A stretch of DNA of 23,271 nucleotides from a virus: the IMG/VR virus record IMGVR_UViG_3300037502_001423, positions 1 to 23,271 of that record; one strand, 5' to 3'. How positions within the stretch are numbered: the stretch's first letter is position 1; every line of letters begins with the position of its first letter. A program made the position numbers and the translations under genes. The notes below the pieces were generated by a model, which was given only the letters and a program-made list of their open reading frames with translations, did not search any database and was not told the origin of the DNA. Below, one piece after another: positions 13,459-18,199 of this stretch.

Positions 13459-14275
13459 GTTGGCTCAAAATTTTCCATGCGGTTGCTGCACAAAGTGGGA
13501 CTTGTCCGTTTCCAATGGCTTTAAGTCTGTCCACTCTAGCGGCCACCCCATCAGCCACTCTGTCCAAGTTGGGTTCAGTTTTCCACCATTGTGCAGACCC
13601 GATACTTGTTCTCCAAGATTCCCCTTGCCTCTGTCCCTCAACGCGTGTCTTGAATCTTGCGCTTTTGGCGTTCCCCAAGTTTTTCTGCCGACTATTGTTT
13701 CCAAGTTTGGATTGCGTTTTTCGTTCCACGCTGATTCTGGAGTTATCGTTGCTGCCATTGCCGAACAACTCCTTGGCGTTGGCCATTTTTCCGACAATCC
13801 ATATTCTGTCTCGTCTATGGTTTGCACCAATGTTGGCAGCTGATATAACTCCCCACCTACTGTCATACCCCATTGCGGTAAGGTCTGCAAGGACTCGTTC
13901 AAGTCCTCTAGTAACGAGCATTGGACTGTTCTCCACAAATGCGTATTTTGGTCGAACCTCGCTAATAATCCGTGCCATTTCTCGCCACATTCCTGATCGT
14001 TCTCCGTCAAGGCCATCTCCTTTTCCTGCAACTGAAATGTCTTGGCATGGAAATCCGCCCGAAACAACATCAACAATTCCTCTCCACGGCTTTCCGTCAA
14101 AGGTTTGAACATCATCCCAAATCGGGAAAGACGGGAGAAGTCCGTCATTTTGTCGGGCGAGCAATACGCTTGCTGGGTATGGTTCCCACTCAACTGCGCA
14201 GACGGTTCTCCATCCGAGCAAATGTCCCCCAAGTATTCCTCCACCAGCGCCTGCGAAAAGAGCCAACTCATTCAT
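13451..14275 (-). CDS. dcm: DNA (cytosine-5) methyltransferase
   Basis: This 274-residue protein has the C5-methyltransferase motif order. Motif I is LFAGAGGGILGG (6-17). Motif IV is GGFPCQDIS (73-81), with nucleophile Cys77. Motif VI is VENSPML (114-120), motif VIII is RRDRIWIVG (154-162) and motif X is VDRLKAIGNGQVP (248-260). The target-recognition part (about 165-235) is short, so the recognised sequence is probably short and cannot be predicted. It would protect phage DNA from host restriction; no partner nuclease is encoded here. Its ATG overlaps the preceding TGA (ATGA), with AAAGG upstream. A second 268-codon frame is nested in it (next entry). Confidence 0.93.
   Translation of the reverse strand: MNELALFAGAGGGILGGHLLGWRTVCAVEWEPYPASVLLARQNDGLLPSFPIWDDVQTFDGKPWRGIVDVVSGGFPCQDISVAGKGDGLDGERSGMWREMARIISEVRPKYAFVENSPMLVTRGLERVLADLTAMGYDSRWGVISAANIGANHRRDRIWIVGKMANAKELFGNGSNDNSRISVERKTQSKLGNNSRQKNLGNAKSARFKTRVEGQRQGESWRTSIGSAQWWKTEPNLDRVADGVAARVDRLKAIGNGQVPLCAATAWKILSQHE
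13465..14271 (-). CDS. Overprinted ORF in the +1 frame of the methyltransferase
   Basis: A second ATG only 4 bases after the methyltransferase ATG opens the +1 frame for 268 codons, ending 14 bp before the methyltransferase stop. The product begins MSWLFSQALVEEYLGDICSD and ends near LNPTWTEWLMGWPLEWTDLK. I recall phage hypothetical proteins with this SWLFSQALVEEY start and WVEWLMGWPxGWTDLKP end; this is from memory and unchecked. A frame of this length in DNA of about 45% G+C is unlikely by chance. One ribosome site (AAAGG) could serve both ATGs. It is either a true overlapping gene or a by-product of constrained methyltransferase codons; several other frames here are also unusually open. Confidence 0.5.
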   Translation of the reverse strand: MSWLFSQALVEEYLGDICSDGEPSAQLSGNHTQQAYCSPDKMTDFSRLSRFGMMFKPLTESRGEELLMLFRADFHAKTFQLQEKEMALTENDQECGEKWHGLLARFDQNTHLWRTVQCSLLEDLNESLQTLPQWGMTVGGELYQLPTLVQTIDETEYGLSEKWPTPRSCSAMAATITPESAWNEKRNPNLETIVGRKTWGTPKAQDSRHALRDRGKGNLGEQVSGLHNGGKLNPTWTEWLMGWPLEWTDLKPLETDKSHFVQQPHGKF

Positions 14276-14652
14276 GCTGCCTTTACCGATGCGCGTAATA
14301 CCGCAGCTTTGAATAAATACGGTTGATCAAACTGGCTTTCCAGAATGCCCAACTCTTTGCCCTTGGCCACAATGCCAGGCCATGTTTCGTGCCATTCCTT
14401 CCCGTCAACCACGCCGGGCAGGCTGACTTTTAACTCATCGGACCAGCGCTCACCACGCAACCAGGTTCCTGGGTAGCATATGAACTGGCCATCATTCTTA
14501 CGCCATTGGTCCGAGCGCATCTGCTGCCGGATGGCATCCAATAGTTCTGGCAGCGGTGGCCGGATTCCCTCAGTCTGTTTCCAGGCCTTACGGGCATCTC
14601 CCTTAGCAACACGGCGCGGGTAAACCTTCCAAAATTCTTCAAAGTCTGTCAT
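14272..14652 (-). CDS. Replication-region protein, FWxxYP type
   Basis: This 126-residue protein begins MTDFEEFWKVYPRRVAKGDARKAW and contains DGQFICYPGTWLRGERWSDE. The FWxxYPxxxxKxxAxxAW plus FixxPxTWLxxxRW signature is common in phage replication-initiation and helicase-loader-region proteins, often as a C-terminal domain of lambda O-like proteins. It is free-standing here, without an obvious winged-helix DNA-binding part. ATG at 14652 is preceded by GGTGGA; the longer TTG start at 14679 is rejected. It overlaps the methyltransferase start (ATGA). A link to the palindrome array at 15516-15593 is inference. Confidence 0.65.
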   Translation of the reverse strand: MTDFEEFWKVYPRRVAKGDARKAWKQTEGIRPPLPELLDAIRQQMRSDQWRKNDGQFICYPGTWLRGERWSDELKVSLPGVVDGKEWHETWPGIVAKGKELGILESQFDQPYLFKAAVLRASVKAA

Positions 14653-14752
14653 TTTTAGTCCACCAAAGAATAACGCCAACCAATATGGCCACGATCAAAA
14701 TAAACCAAGTAAATTCAAAAAATATTTGAGATTGAATAGAATAAGGAATCAT
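14639..14752 (-). CDS. Micro membrane protein, 37 residues
   Basis: This 37-residue ORF starts at ATG 14752, overlapping the preceding TGA as ATGA, and runs 14 bp into the next gene. It encodes a polar start (MIPYSIQSQ), a single strong membrane segment (FTWFILIVAILVGVILWW) and a charged tail (TKNDRL). The coupling and hydrophobic pattern support a real gene that fills a gap otherwise left between 14749 and 14652. Function unknown. Confidence 0.55.
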   Translation of the reverse strand: MIPYSIQSQIFFEFTWFILIVAILVGVILWWTKNDRL

Positions 14753-15021
14753 GCGTCTTTTCTTTCTCGGATGGCGCTGGCAACTTGTTCCAATTCAATT
14801 CCGTTAAACCATGCCATTTCGGCCACTTTGGCGCATTGTTCGCGCTCGTAATCGGCGGCTTTTTTTATTGAAGTAATTAAACGATCAGTAGCAATCTGCC
14901 TAAACTCGGCAAGCATACTGTTTGCAAACTGTTCTAGCTGCGCCTGAGACGCATACCAATTTTTTTTACTTTTTCTTAATCCAGATTTGATTGCAATTTC
15001 TTCGAGGTCATCGAGGGTCAT
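14749..15021 (-). CDS. Hypothetical helical protein, first gene of leftward early operon
   Basis: This 90-residue charged, helical protein begins MTLDDLEEIAIKSGL and ends with a REQCAKVAEMAWFNGIELEQ helix and AIRERKDA. The closing YEREQCAKVAE...IAxAIRxR pattern recurs in small phage hypothetical proteins. ATG at 15021 has a strong AAAGGAG ribosome site, so the 30 extra upstream codons (to 15111) are taken as leader and promoter. It is the promoter-proximal gene of a run of about 5 kb of leftward genes. Function unknown. Confidence 0.7.
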   Translation of the reverse strand: MTLDDLEEIAIKSGLRKSKKNWYASQAQLEQFANSMLAEFRQIATDRLITSIKKAADYEREQCAKVAEMAWFNGIELEQVASAIRERKDA

Positions 15022-15041
15022 TTGCGTTCTCCTTTTTGCAG

Positions 15042-15070
15042 AGAATAAATGATTAATAAATAGTTTGCAA
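15042..15070 (-). promoter_or_regulatory. Leftward early promoter candidate
   Basis: On the minus strand TTGCAA (15070-15065) is followed after 17 bp by TATTCT (15047-15042), and then AAAGGAG and the ATG at 15021. TTGCAA is self-complementary. In the plus direction it also has TATTTT 17 bp away (15088-15093), so the site could fire both ways. The -35 hexamer and spacer length are identical to those of the rightward promoter at 15621. Confidence 0.5.
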
Positions 15071-15111
15071 CCTAGGATTTGTTTGTTTATTTTTTTAAAT
15101 AGATTACCCAA

Positions 15112-15131
15112 GGGGTGGAAACATCCACCTC
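15112..15131. other. Inverted repeat GGTGGA-AACA-TCCACC
   Basis: A perfect 6-bp stem with AACA loop. The outer bases can extend it on the plus strand through a G-T wobble. There is no U-run on either side, so it is not a terminator. Confidence 0.45.
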
Positions 15132-15180
15132 AATCCCAGAGTTTCCTCCCAGATAACGCATGACGCAGCGATTCATTCAT

Positions 15181-15241
15181 TAAGAGTCTTGTCCCACCAC
15201 TTTCCTCTTAACTATTCTGGTCCCTCGCTGACAGGCCAGAA
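15181..15241. other. Two adjacent inverted repeats in the control region
   Basis: TAAGAG (15181-15186) pairs with CTCTTA (15205-15210). TTCTGG (15215-15220) pairs with CCAGAA (15236-15241) and extends by a wobble. The two hairpins stand side by side in non-coding DNA. No protein reading of this block has a plausible start. Confidence 0.4.
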
Positions 15242-15333
15242 CCCAAACACGGGGTGCAATGCTGGGTGTCTTTTATTCCGCGCAGCCGATTCAGGCCCAT
15301 TACTATCGTGCGGAGTACGGTCAGCTGGCCAAT

Positions 15334-15355
15334 AAAAAAACCCCAAATCCTTGGG
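15334..15355 (-). terminator. Leftward intrinsic terminator of the predicted RNA
   Basis: On the minus strand a CCCAA / TTGGG stem with a GGAT loop is followed by G and seven U residues. No leftward protein gene lies just upstream of it, so it most likely ends a non-coding transcript. Confidence 0.65.
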
Positions 15356-15488
15356 TGGTGCGGCCTTGGCGGGCATCCTTGGAATTAGTCCTCGTAGTGG
15401 GGAATGACCGATTCCAAGCATTTGTCGCACCACCGAAAAATTCGGGGTTAGCCACATACGAGATTCCAACAAGTGCCACCTTGCTGAC
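15334..15488 (-). ncRNA. Predicted structured small RNA
   Basis: A GC-rich block inside A/T-rich non-coding DNA. On the minus strand a 9-bp perfect helix (15426-15434 with 15354-15362, GGTGGTGCG) encloses an 8-bp perfect helix (15411-15418 with 15378-15385, CTTGGAAT). A short CCGAA-TTT-TTCGG hairpin precedes the outer helix and overlaps its 5' strand by two bases, and an intrinsic terminator follows. A promoter candidate lies upstream at 15495-15522. The expected transcript is about 155 nt. It matches no RNA family that I recognise; 6S, tmRNA and RNase P signatures are absent. The ends are approximate. Confidence 0.5.
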
Positions 15489-15494
15489 ACCCAT

Positions 15495-15522
15495 ATATTA
15501 CCACGGATAGGCAAGTAGGCAA
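15495..15522 (-). promoter_or_regulatory. Promoter candidate for the small RNA
   Basis: On the minus strand TTGCCT (15522-15517), 16 bp, then TAATAT (15500-15495). The -35 hexamer lies inside palindrome unit 1 (15516-15529), so a protein bound to the array would compete with RNA polymerase. Confidence 0.35.
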
Positions 15523-15593
15523 ACGCCTATTTTTGGTAGGCAAATGCCTATTTTTACTAGGTGTTTACCCTAGTTTTATAGGGGATTTCCCTA
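15516..15593. repeat. Four palindromes at exact 21-bp period (candidate iterons)
   Basis: Units are TAGGCAAACGCCTA (15516-15529), TAGGCAAATGCCTA (15537-15550), TAGGTGTTTACCCTA (15558-15572) and TAGGGGATTTCCCTA (15579-15593). Start-to-start distance is 21 bp each time, two helical turns. Each unit has TAGG...CCTA arms and is followed by a T-rich spacer. A half unit, TAGGCAAG, lies at 15508. An A/T-rich stretch follows. The layout resembles the four dyad-symmetric iterons plus A/T-rich region of the lambda origin; an operator array is the alternative. Confidence 0.75.
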
Positions 15594-15620
15594 ATTTTTG
15601 AAAAAAAAGCAACAAATCCG

Positions 15621-15649
15621 TTGCAAACCTCAAATAAACAGTTTACTAT
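15621..15649 (+). promoter_or_regulatory. Rightward early promoter
   Basis: TTGCAA (15621-15626), 17-bp spacer, TACTAT (15644-15649). An A8 tract upstream (15601-15608) could act as an UP element. It would drive the genes from 15695, and no other good promoter is seen before them. Confidence 0.6.
15635..15645. promoter_or_regulatory. Palindrome TAAACAGTTTA, candidate operator
   Basis: An 11-bp perfect inverted repeat covers the spacer and the first two bases of the -10 element of the rightward promoter, where a repressor would block polymerase. Its counterpart is at 9520-9530. Confidence 0.5.
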
Positions 15650-15694
15650 TCATTTACGGTCAACTTTCCAGACCGGACAAAAAGGAGAAACAAA

Positions 15695-16018
15695 ATGAAA
15701 TACACCGTATACCAAATTAATCTGTCAGATGACCAATATGCTGCTCATCGTGAGACATACCTAAACACAACATACCGCCCAAATGACGAGGCCATTCTTG
15801 CAGCGCGCAGCCTATATGCGCCAGTTGCAGAAATCAATACAACCTCATTAAACCAAGTTTTTCATATCGGTAACATCGGCCCAAATTCAAAAATCAAACG
15901 CCTAGCACCTATGCATTCTGTATCAGTTGGCGATGTGATCATTGACGCAAATGGTGAGGCCGCATATGTATCAACATTTGGTTTCAAAAAAATGGGTTTT
16001 AACTTATTTGGTAATTAA
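15695..16018 (+). CDS. Early hypothetical protein, KYTVYQI...SVGDV type
   Basis: This 107-residue protein begins MKYTVYQINLSDDQYAAH. Its second half contains MHSVSVGDVIIDANGEAAYV, then FGFKKMGF. The YxVYxI start with a SMSVGDVVV...FGFKK end recurs in small early phage and plasmid proteins of unknown function. It is the first gene after the rightward promoter, with AAAGGAGAAA before ATG, so it should be expressed early and strongly. No catalytic motif is visible. A UUCG-loop hairpin follows its stop. Confidence 0.75.
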   Translation: MKYTVYQINLSDDQYAAHRETYLNTTYRPNDEAILAARSLYAPVAEINTTSLNQVFHIGNIGPNSKIKRLAPMHSVSVGDVIIDANGEAAYVSTFGFKKMGFNLFGN

Positions 16019-16023
16019 TCAAC

Positions 16024-16037
16024 GGGGCTTCGGCCCC
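16024..16037 (+). other. UUCG-capped hairpin after the first early gene
   Basis: GGGGC-TTCG-GCCCC is a very stable tetraloop hairpin followed by ATTTAT, a weak U tract. It sits in the 37-bp gap before the next gene. Partial termination or protection of the upstream mRNA end is likely. Confidence 0.6.
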
Positions 16038-16055
16038 ATTTATCGGAGAGAAAAT

Positions 16056-16349
16056 ATGCAAGCAATCGACATTCAAATTACCCAAGTTGACCGCCTAGGT
16101 TTACTGTTAGCACAAATCGCTGACCTGACCAAAGAGGCAGACGCAATCAAGGACCAACTCAAAGAGGCAGCAACTGCCGGCGGTCCATCCTCATACGAGG
16201 GCAATCTATATCGTGCCACCGTTGTGGCCAGCAACCGCCAGGTTGTTGATTACAAGGCCTTGATAGCTGACATCGGCGTTACCGATGAGCAGCTGCAGAT
16301 GTTTACCAAAACCACCGCAGTATTTGCAGTAAAAACCGTTAGTCGTTAG
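16056..16349 (+). CDS. Early hypothetical protein with N-terminal coiled coil
   Basis: This 97-residue protein begins MQAIDIQITQVDRLGLLLAQ and continues through a charged helix (KEADAIKDQLKEA). A beta-rich half follows (SYEGNLYRATVVASNRQVVDYKALI) and the protein ends FAVKTVSR. The pattern, helix then LYRATV...R..VDxKAI, is seen in small proteins of phage recombination regions. ATG at 16056 has CGGAGAG upstream. The upstream in-frame extension to 15942 overlaps the previous gene and is rejected. Function unknown; position suggests a helper of the recombination genes. Confidence 0.75.
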   Translation: MQAIDIQITQVDRLGLLLAQIADLTKEADAIKDQLKEAATAGGPSSYEGNLYRATVVASNRQVVDYKALIADIGVTDEQLQMFTKTTAVFAVKTVSR

Positions 16350-16355
16350 TTAACC

Positions 16356-16378
16356 GGGGCCTCGCGCCCCATTTTTTA
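16356..16378 (+). terminator. Intrinsic terminator-like hairpin
   Basis: GGGGC / GCCCC stem with CTCGC loop followed by ATTTTTTA. It lies between the 16349 stop and the gene at 16390, and the TTAGGAG that follows is that gene's ribosome site. Termination is probably partial or is overridden by antitermination, because co-directional genes follow. Confidence 0.65.
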
Positions 16379-16389
16379 GGAGAATAGAG

Positions 16390-16647
16390 ATGGATGATTT
16401 GCAAGACTTGCATCACCAGCAGCAGCTGGAACACCAGGAGCAATTAGCGCAGCCGGTTTACTGCGACTACATTGCCCACCTAACCAAAAACGCCATGAAT
16501 GCGCGAGACCCGCTTGGAATCATTATGGGTGCTGGCCGTATTCATTGGGACCTCAGTCCAGAGGGCCAGTTTCTTAGCACCAAAAAACATATGTTTGTTG
16601 TTGATTGCAATAACCGTCATTACAAAATTACTGTGGAGGAATTATGA
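16390..16647 (+). CDS. Early hypothetical protein
   Basis: This 85-residue protein has a Gln/His-rich N-terminus (LHHQQQLEHQEQLAQ) and a C-terminal half RIHWDLSPEGQFLSTKKHMF, then VVDCNNRHYKITVEEL. There is no signal peptide or membrane segment. TAGGAG precedes ATG by about eight bases. It overlaps the next gene by 4 bp (ATGA). No family is recognised. Confidence 0.65.
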   Translation: MDDLQDLHHQQQLEHQEQLAQPVYCDYIAHLTKNAMNARDPLGIIMGAGRIHWDLSPEGQFLSTKKHMFVVDCNNRHYKITVEEL

Positions 16648-16874
16648 AAGACACCAAAATTAACCTTGTTGCACACCATTTAATCAGCAAAAAAAAGATA
16701 ACCAGCTGGGAGGCAATTGGCCGGTATCACGCAACTCGTTTAGCGGACATCATTTATGACCTAAAGGCCGAGGGCTGGGACATCTTGACCGAGATGGTCA
16801 AGGACGAAAACGGGGTGCGTTACGCTGTATACCGTTTGCTATCAACACCTAAAAATCATCGGGTGGCAACATGA
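16644..16874 (+). CDS. Helix-turn-helix protein (HTH_39-like)
   Basis: This 76-residue basic protein has KKKITSWEAIGRYHATRLAD, then IIYDLKAEGWDILTE. This is the pattern ITSWEAIxxYgATRLsxIIYxLRxxGxxI of short phage winged helix-turn-helix proteins (HTH_39). A wing follows (NGVRYAVYRL). It is a candidate regulator of the divergent control region. It overlaps its neighbours on both sides by 4 bp (ATGA), so translation is coupled. Confidence 0.8.
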   Translation: MKDTKINLVAHHLISKKKITSWEAIGRYHATRLADIIYDLKAEGWDILTEMVKDENGVRYAVYRLLSTPKNHRVAT

Positions 16875-16999
16875 AAAAGACTAACTTTGAGGCCAATAAA
16901 TGGCAGCGCAATCTGTTTGTTAAAAAAGAATCGCCTTGGATGGAGGCCTTGGCTGCAGTTGGTTTAGTGGTGTTTTGTTTACTTTTGGCATTTATTTAA
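16871..16999 (+). CDS. Small C-tail membrane protein, 42 residues
   Basis: This 42-residue ORF begins at ATG overlapping the preceding TGA (ATGA) and ends 2 bp before the ERF ribosome site. It has a basic cytoplasmic-type N-terminus (MKKTNFEANKWQRNLFVKK) followed by one membrane helix (ALAAVGLVVFCLLLAFI). The coupling and the clear two-part pattern support a real gene. Function unknown. Confidence 0.6.
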   Translation: MKKTNFEANKWQRNLFVKKESPWMEALAAVGLVVFCLLLAFI

Positions 17000-17010
17000 T
17001 CGGAGAGATG

Positions 17011-17565
17011 ATGAAAAATATAGCAACTGCATTAGTTAAAGCGCAAAAGGCCTTTGGGCCAGCGCTTAAATCGTCCACCAATCCACACTTTAAATCGCGG
17101 TATGCTGACTTGGCTGCCTGCGTTGAGGCTGTGATTGATGCCCTTAATGAGAATGGGATTGCCTTGTTGCAGCATTCGCATGAATGCGCAGACGGCATCA
17201 TTATTGAGACCATTTTCTTGCATGAGTCCGGCGAGATGATCTCAGGCGGCAAACTCCATGTGCCAGCCACCAAACAGGATGCCCAGGGTTACGGGTCAGC
17301 AATGACCTACGCTCGCCGGTATTCGCTGCAGGCAGCCTGTGGGATTGCGCCAGAGGACGATGACGGCAACCAGGCATCGCGCCCAGCCAAACCCAAATCA
17401 ACGCGCACCAAGGCCGAGATTGAGGCCCAAATATCTGCAACAGCAACAACCGAGCAGCTGACAACAACCTGGAAAACCTTGTTGCCAGATGAGCGCGAAC
17501 TGGTACGCGAGTTTGCAACCAAACACAGCGAGAAACTAAAAGGGGACGAAAATGCGGGAGCCTAA
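17011..17565 (+). CDS. erf: ERF-family single-strand annealing protein
   Basis: This 184-residue protein has the ERF start MKNIATALVKAQKAFGPALK, then NPHFKSRYADLAACVEAV. QDAQGYGSAMTYARRYSLQA follows; this YGsAxTYARRYsL motif is the best signature of the family. The C-terminal third is a charged linker and helix. It anneals complementary strands in phage recombination and concatemer formation, working with the YqaJ exonuclease that overlaps it by 14 bp and the SSB after that. ATG at 17011 has GGAGAG at usable spacing; the ATG at 17008 is too close to it. Confidence 0.92.
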   Translation: MKNIATALVKAQKAFGPALKSSTNPHFKSRYADLAACVEAVIDALNENGIALLQHSHECADGIIIETIFLHESGEMISGGKLHVPATKQDAQGYGSAMTYARRYSLQAACGIAPEDDDGNQASRPAKPKSTRTKAEIEAQISATATTEQLTTTWKTLLPDERELVREFATKHSEKLKGDENAGA

Positions 17566-18199
17566 TCCATTTCAACAAGACGGGACCTGGTGGAATGACC
17601 GCCTAGGCAAACTAACTGGTTCCAGAATGGCAGCTGCCATGAACTTTTTAAAGTCTGGCAAAGAGTCAAGTGAACGCGAGAACCTACGGTATGAAGTGGT
17701 GGCCGAGCGCATTACTAACACTTTTGCCGACAAATACATGACCGCGGATATGCAATGGGGCGTAGACCAAGAGGCCGCAGCCAAAGAGGCCTTTGAGACC
17801 CTTACGGGGTTAATGGTTAAGGATGTCGGCTTTATTGACCATCCTAGTATCCCAAACTGCGGGGTGAGCCCAGACGGGTTTGTTTCTGACGGTTGCTTAA
17901 TTGAGGTCAAATGCCCAAAGACCAAGACCCATATGAAGTATGTAGCCAATCAAGTCATTCCTGTGGAATACAAGCCGCAGATGCTTTTGCAGTCGGCCTG
18001 CACCGGCAAGGATGTCTGGTTTGTGTCTTATGACCCACGAATGGGCGAGGGGCGCGATTTATTTATTAAGAAATACATCCCAACCCCAGAAGAAATTGCA
18101 GAGGTTGAGGCAGCTGCCGAGAAGTTTTTAGCAGAATGTGATGCCCTTTTTGACTTTTTTAACGATAAATCAAATTACTTTGATAAAGGAGAATTTTAA
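17552..18199 (+). CDS. YqaJ / lambda-Exo type exonuclease
   Basis: This 215-residue protein has the PD-(D/E)XK layout of viral YqaJ recombinases. RLGKLTGSRMAAAM (17-30) is the N-terminal helix. MQWGVDQEAAAKEAFE (67-82) carries the first Glu, GVSPDG (104-109) the metal-binding Asp and LIEVKCPK (116-123) the E-x-K. YKPQMLLQSACTG (140-152) is the closing helix. It degrades one strand of double-stranded DNA ends so that ERF can anneal the product. It overlaps ERF by 14 bp, and its stop overlaps the SSB ATG by one base, which marks a coupled operon. Confidence 0.93.
   Translation: MREPNPFQQDGTWWNDRLGKLTGSRMAAAMNFLKSGKESSERENLRYEVVAERITNTFADKYMTADMQWGVDQEAAAKEAFETLTGLMVKDVGFIDHPSIPNCGVSPDGFVSDGCLIEVKCPKTKTHMKYVANQVIPVEYKPQMLLQSACTGKDVWFVSYDPRMGEGRDLFIKKYIPTPEEIAEVEAAAEKFLAECDALFDFFNDKSNYFDKGEF

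Larger units (their letters stand above)
15022..15694. other. Non-coding control region between divergent operons
   Basis: About 670 bp with no convincing gene. Going rightward it holds a leftward promoter with shared TTGCAA (15042-15070), hairpins at 15112-15131, 15181-15210 and 15215-15241, a GC-rich structured block with a leftward terminator (15334-15488), four palindromes at 21-bp period (15516-15593), an A8 tract (15601-15608), a rightward promoter (15621-15649) and an operator-like palindrome. It looks like a combined origin and transcription switch. Confidence 0.75.

Noticed and set aside
13416-14108. 230-codon plus-strand ORF opposite the methyltransferase
   Set aside because: Composition is Leu/Ser/Pro-rich and typical of an antisense shadow. 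There is no ribosome site and no promoter. It is noted only because it shows that stops are rare in several frames of this locus.
15259-15510. 83-codon plus-strand ORF in the control region
   Set aside because: No ribosome site or promoter, no recognisable protein pattern, and it lies over the same RNA-like inverted repeats.
15212-15514. 100-codon minus-strand ORF in the control region
   Set aside because: It opens with TTG, has no ribosome site, and covers the terminator hairpin and both perfect inverted repeats. The GC-rich composition explains the lack of stops; a structured RNA is the better reading.
15508-15593. CRISPR-like repeat array
   Set aside because: The units are 14-15-bp palindromes at 21-bp spacing with T-rich gaps. 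There are no 30-bp unique spacers, so this is not a CRISPR array.
15022-15694. tRNA, tmRNA, 6S or RNase P RNA in the control region
   Set aside because: No T-loop/acceptor arrangement, tag-peptide frame or P-RNA core motif was seen. The terminal helix expected of 6S RNA is absent.
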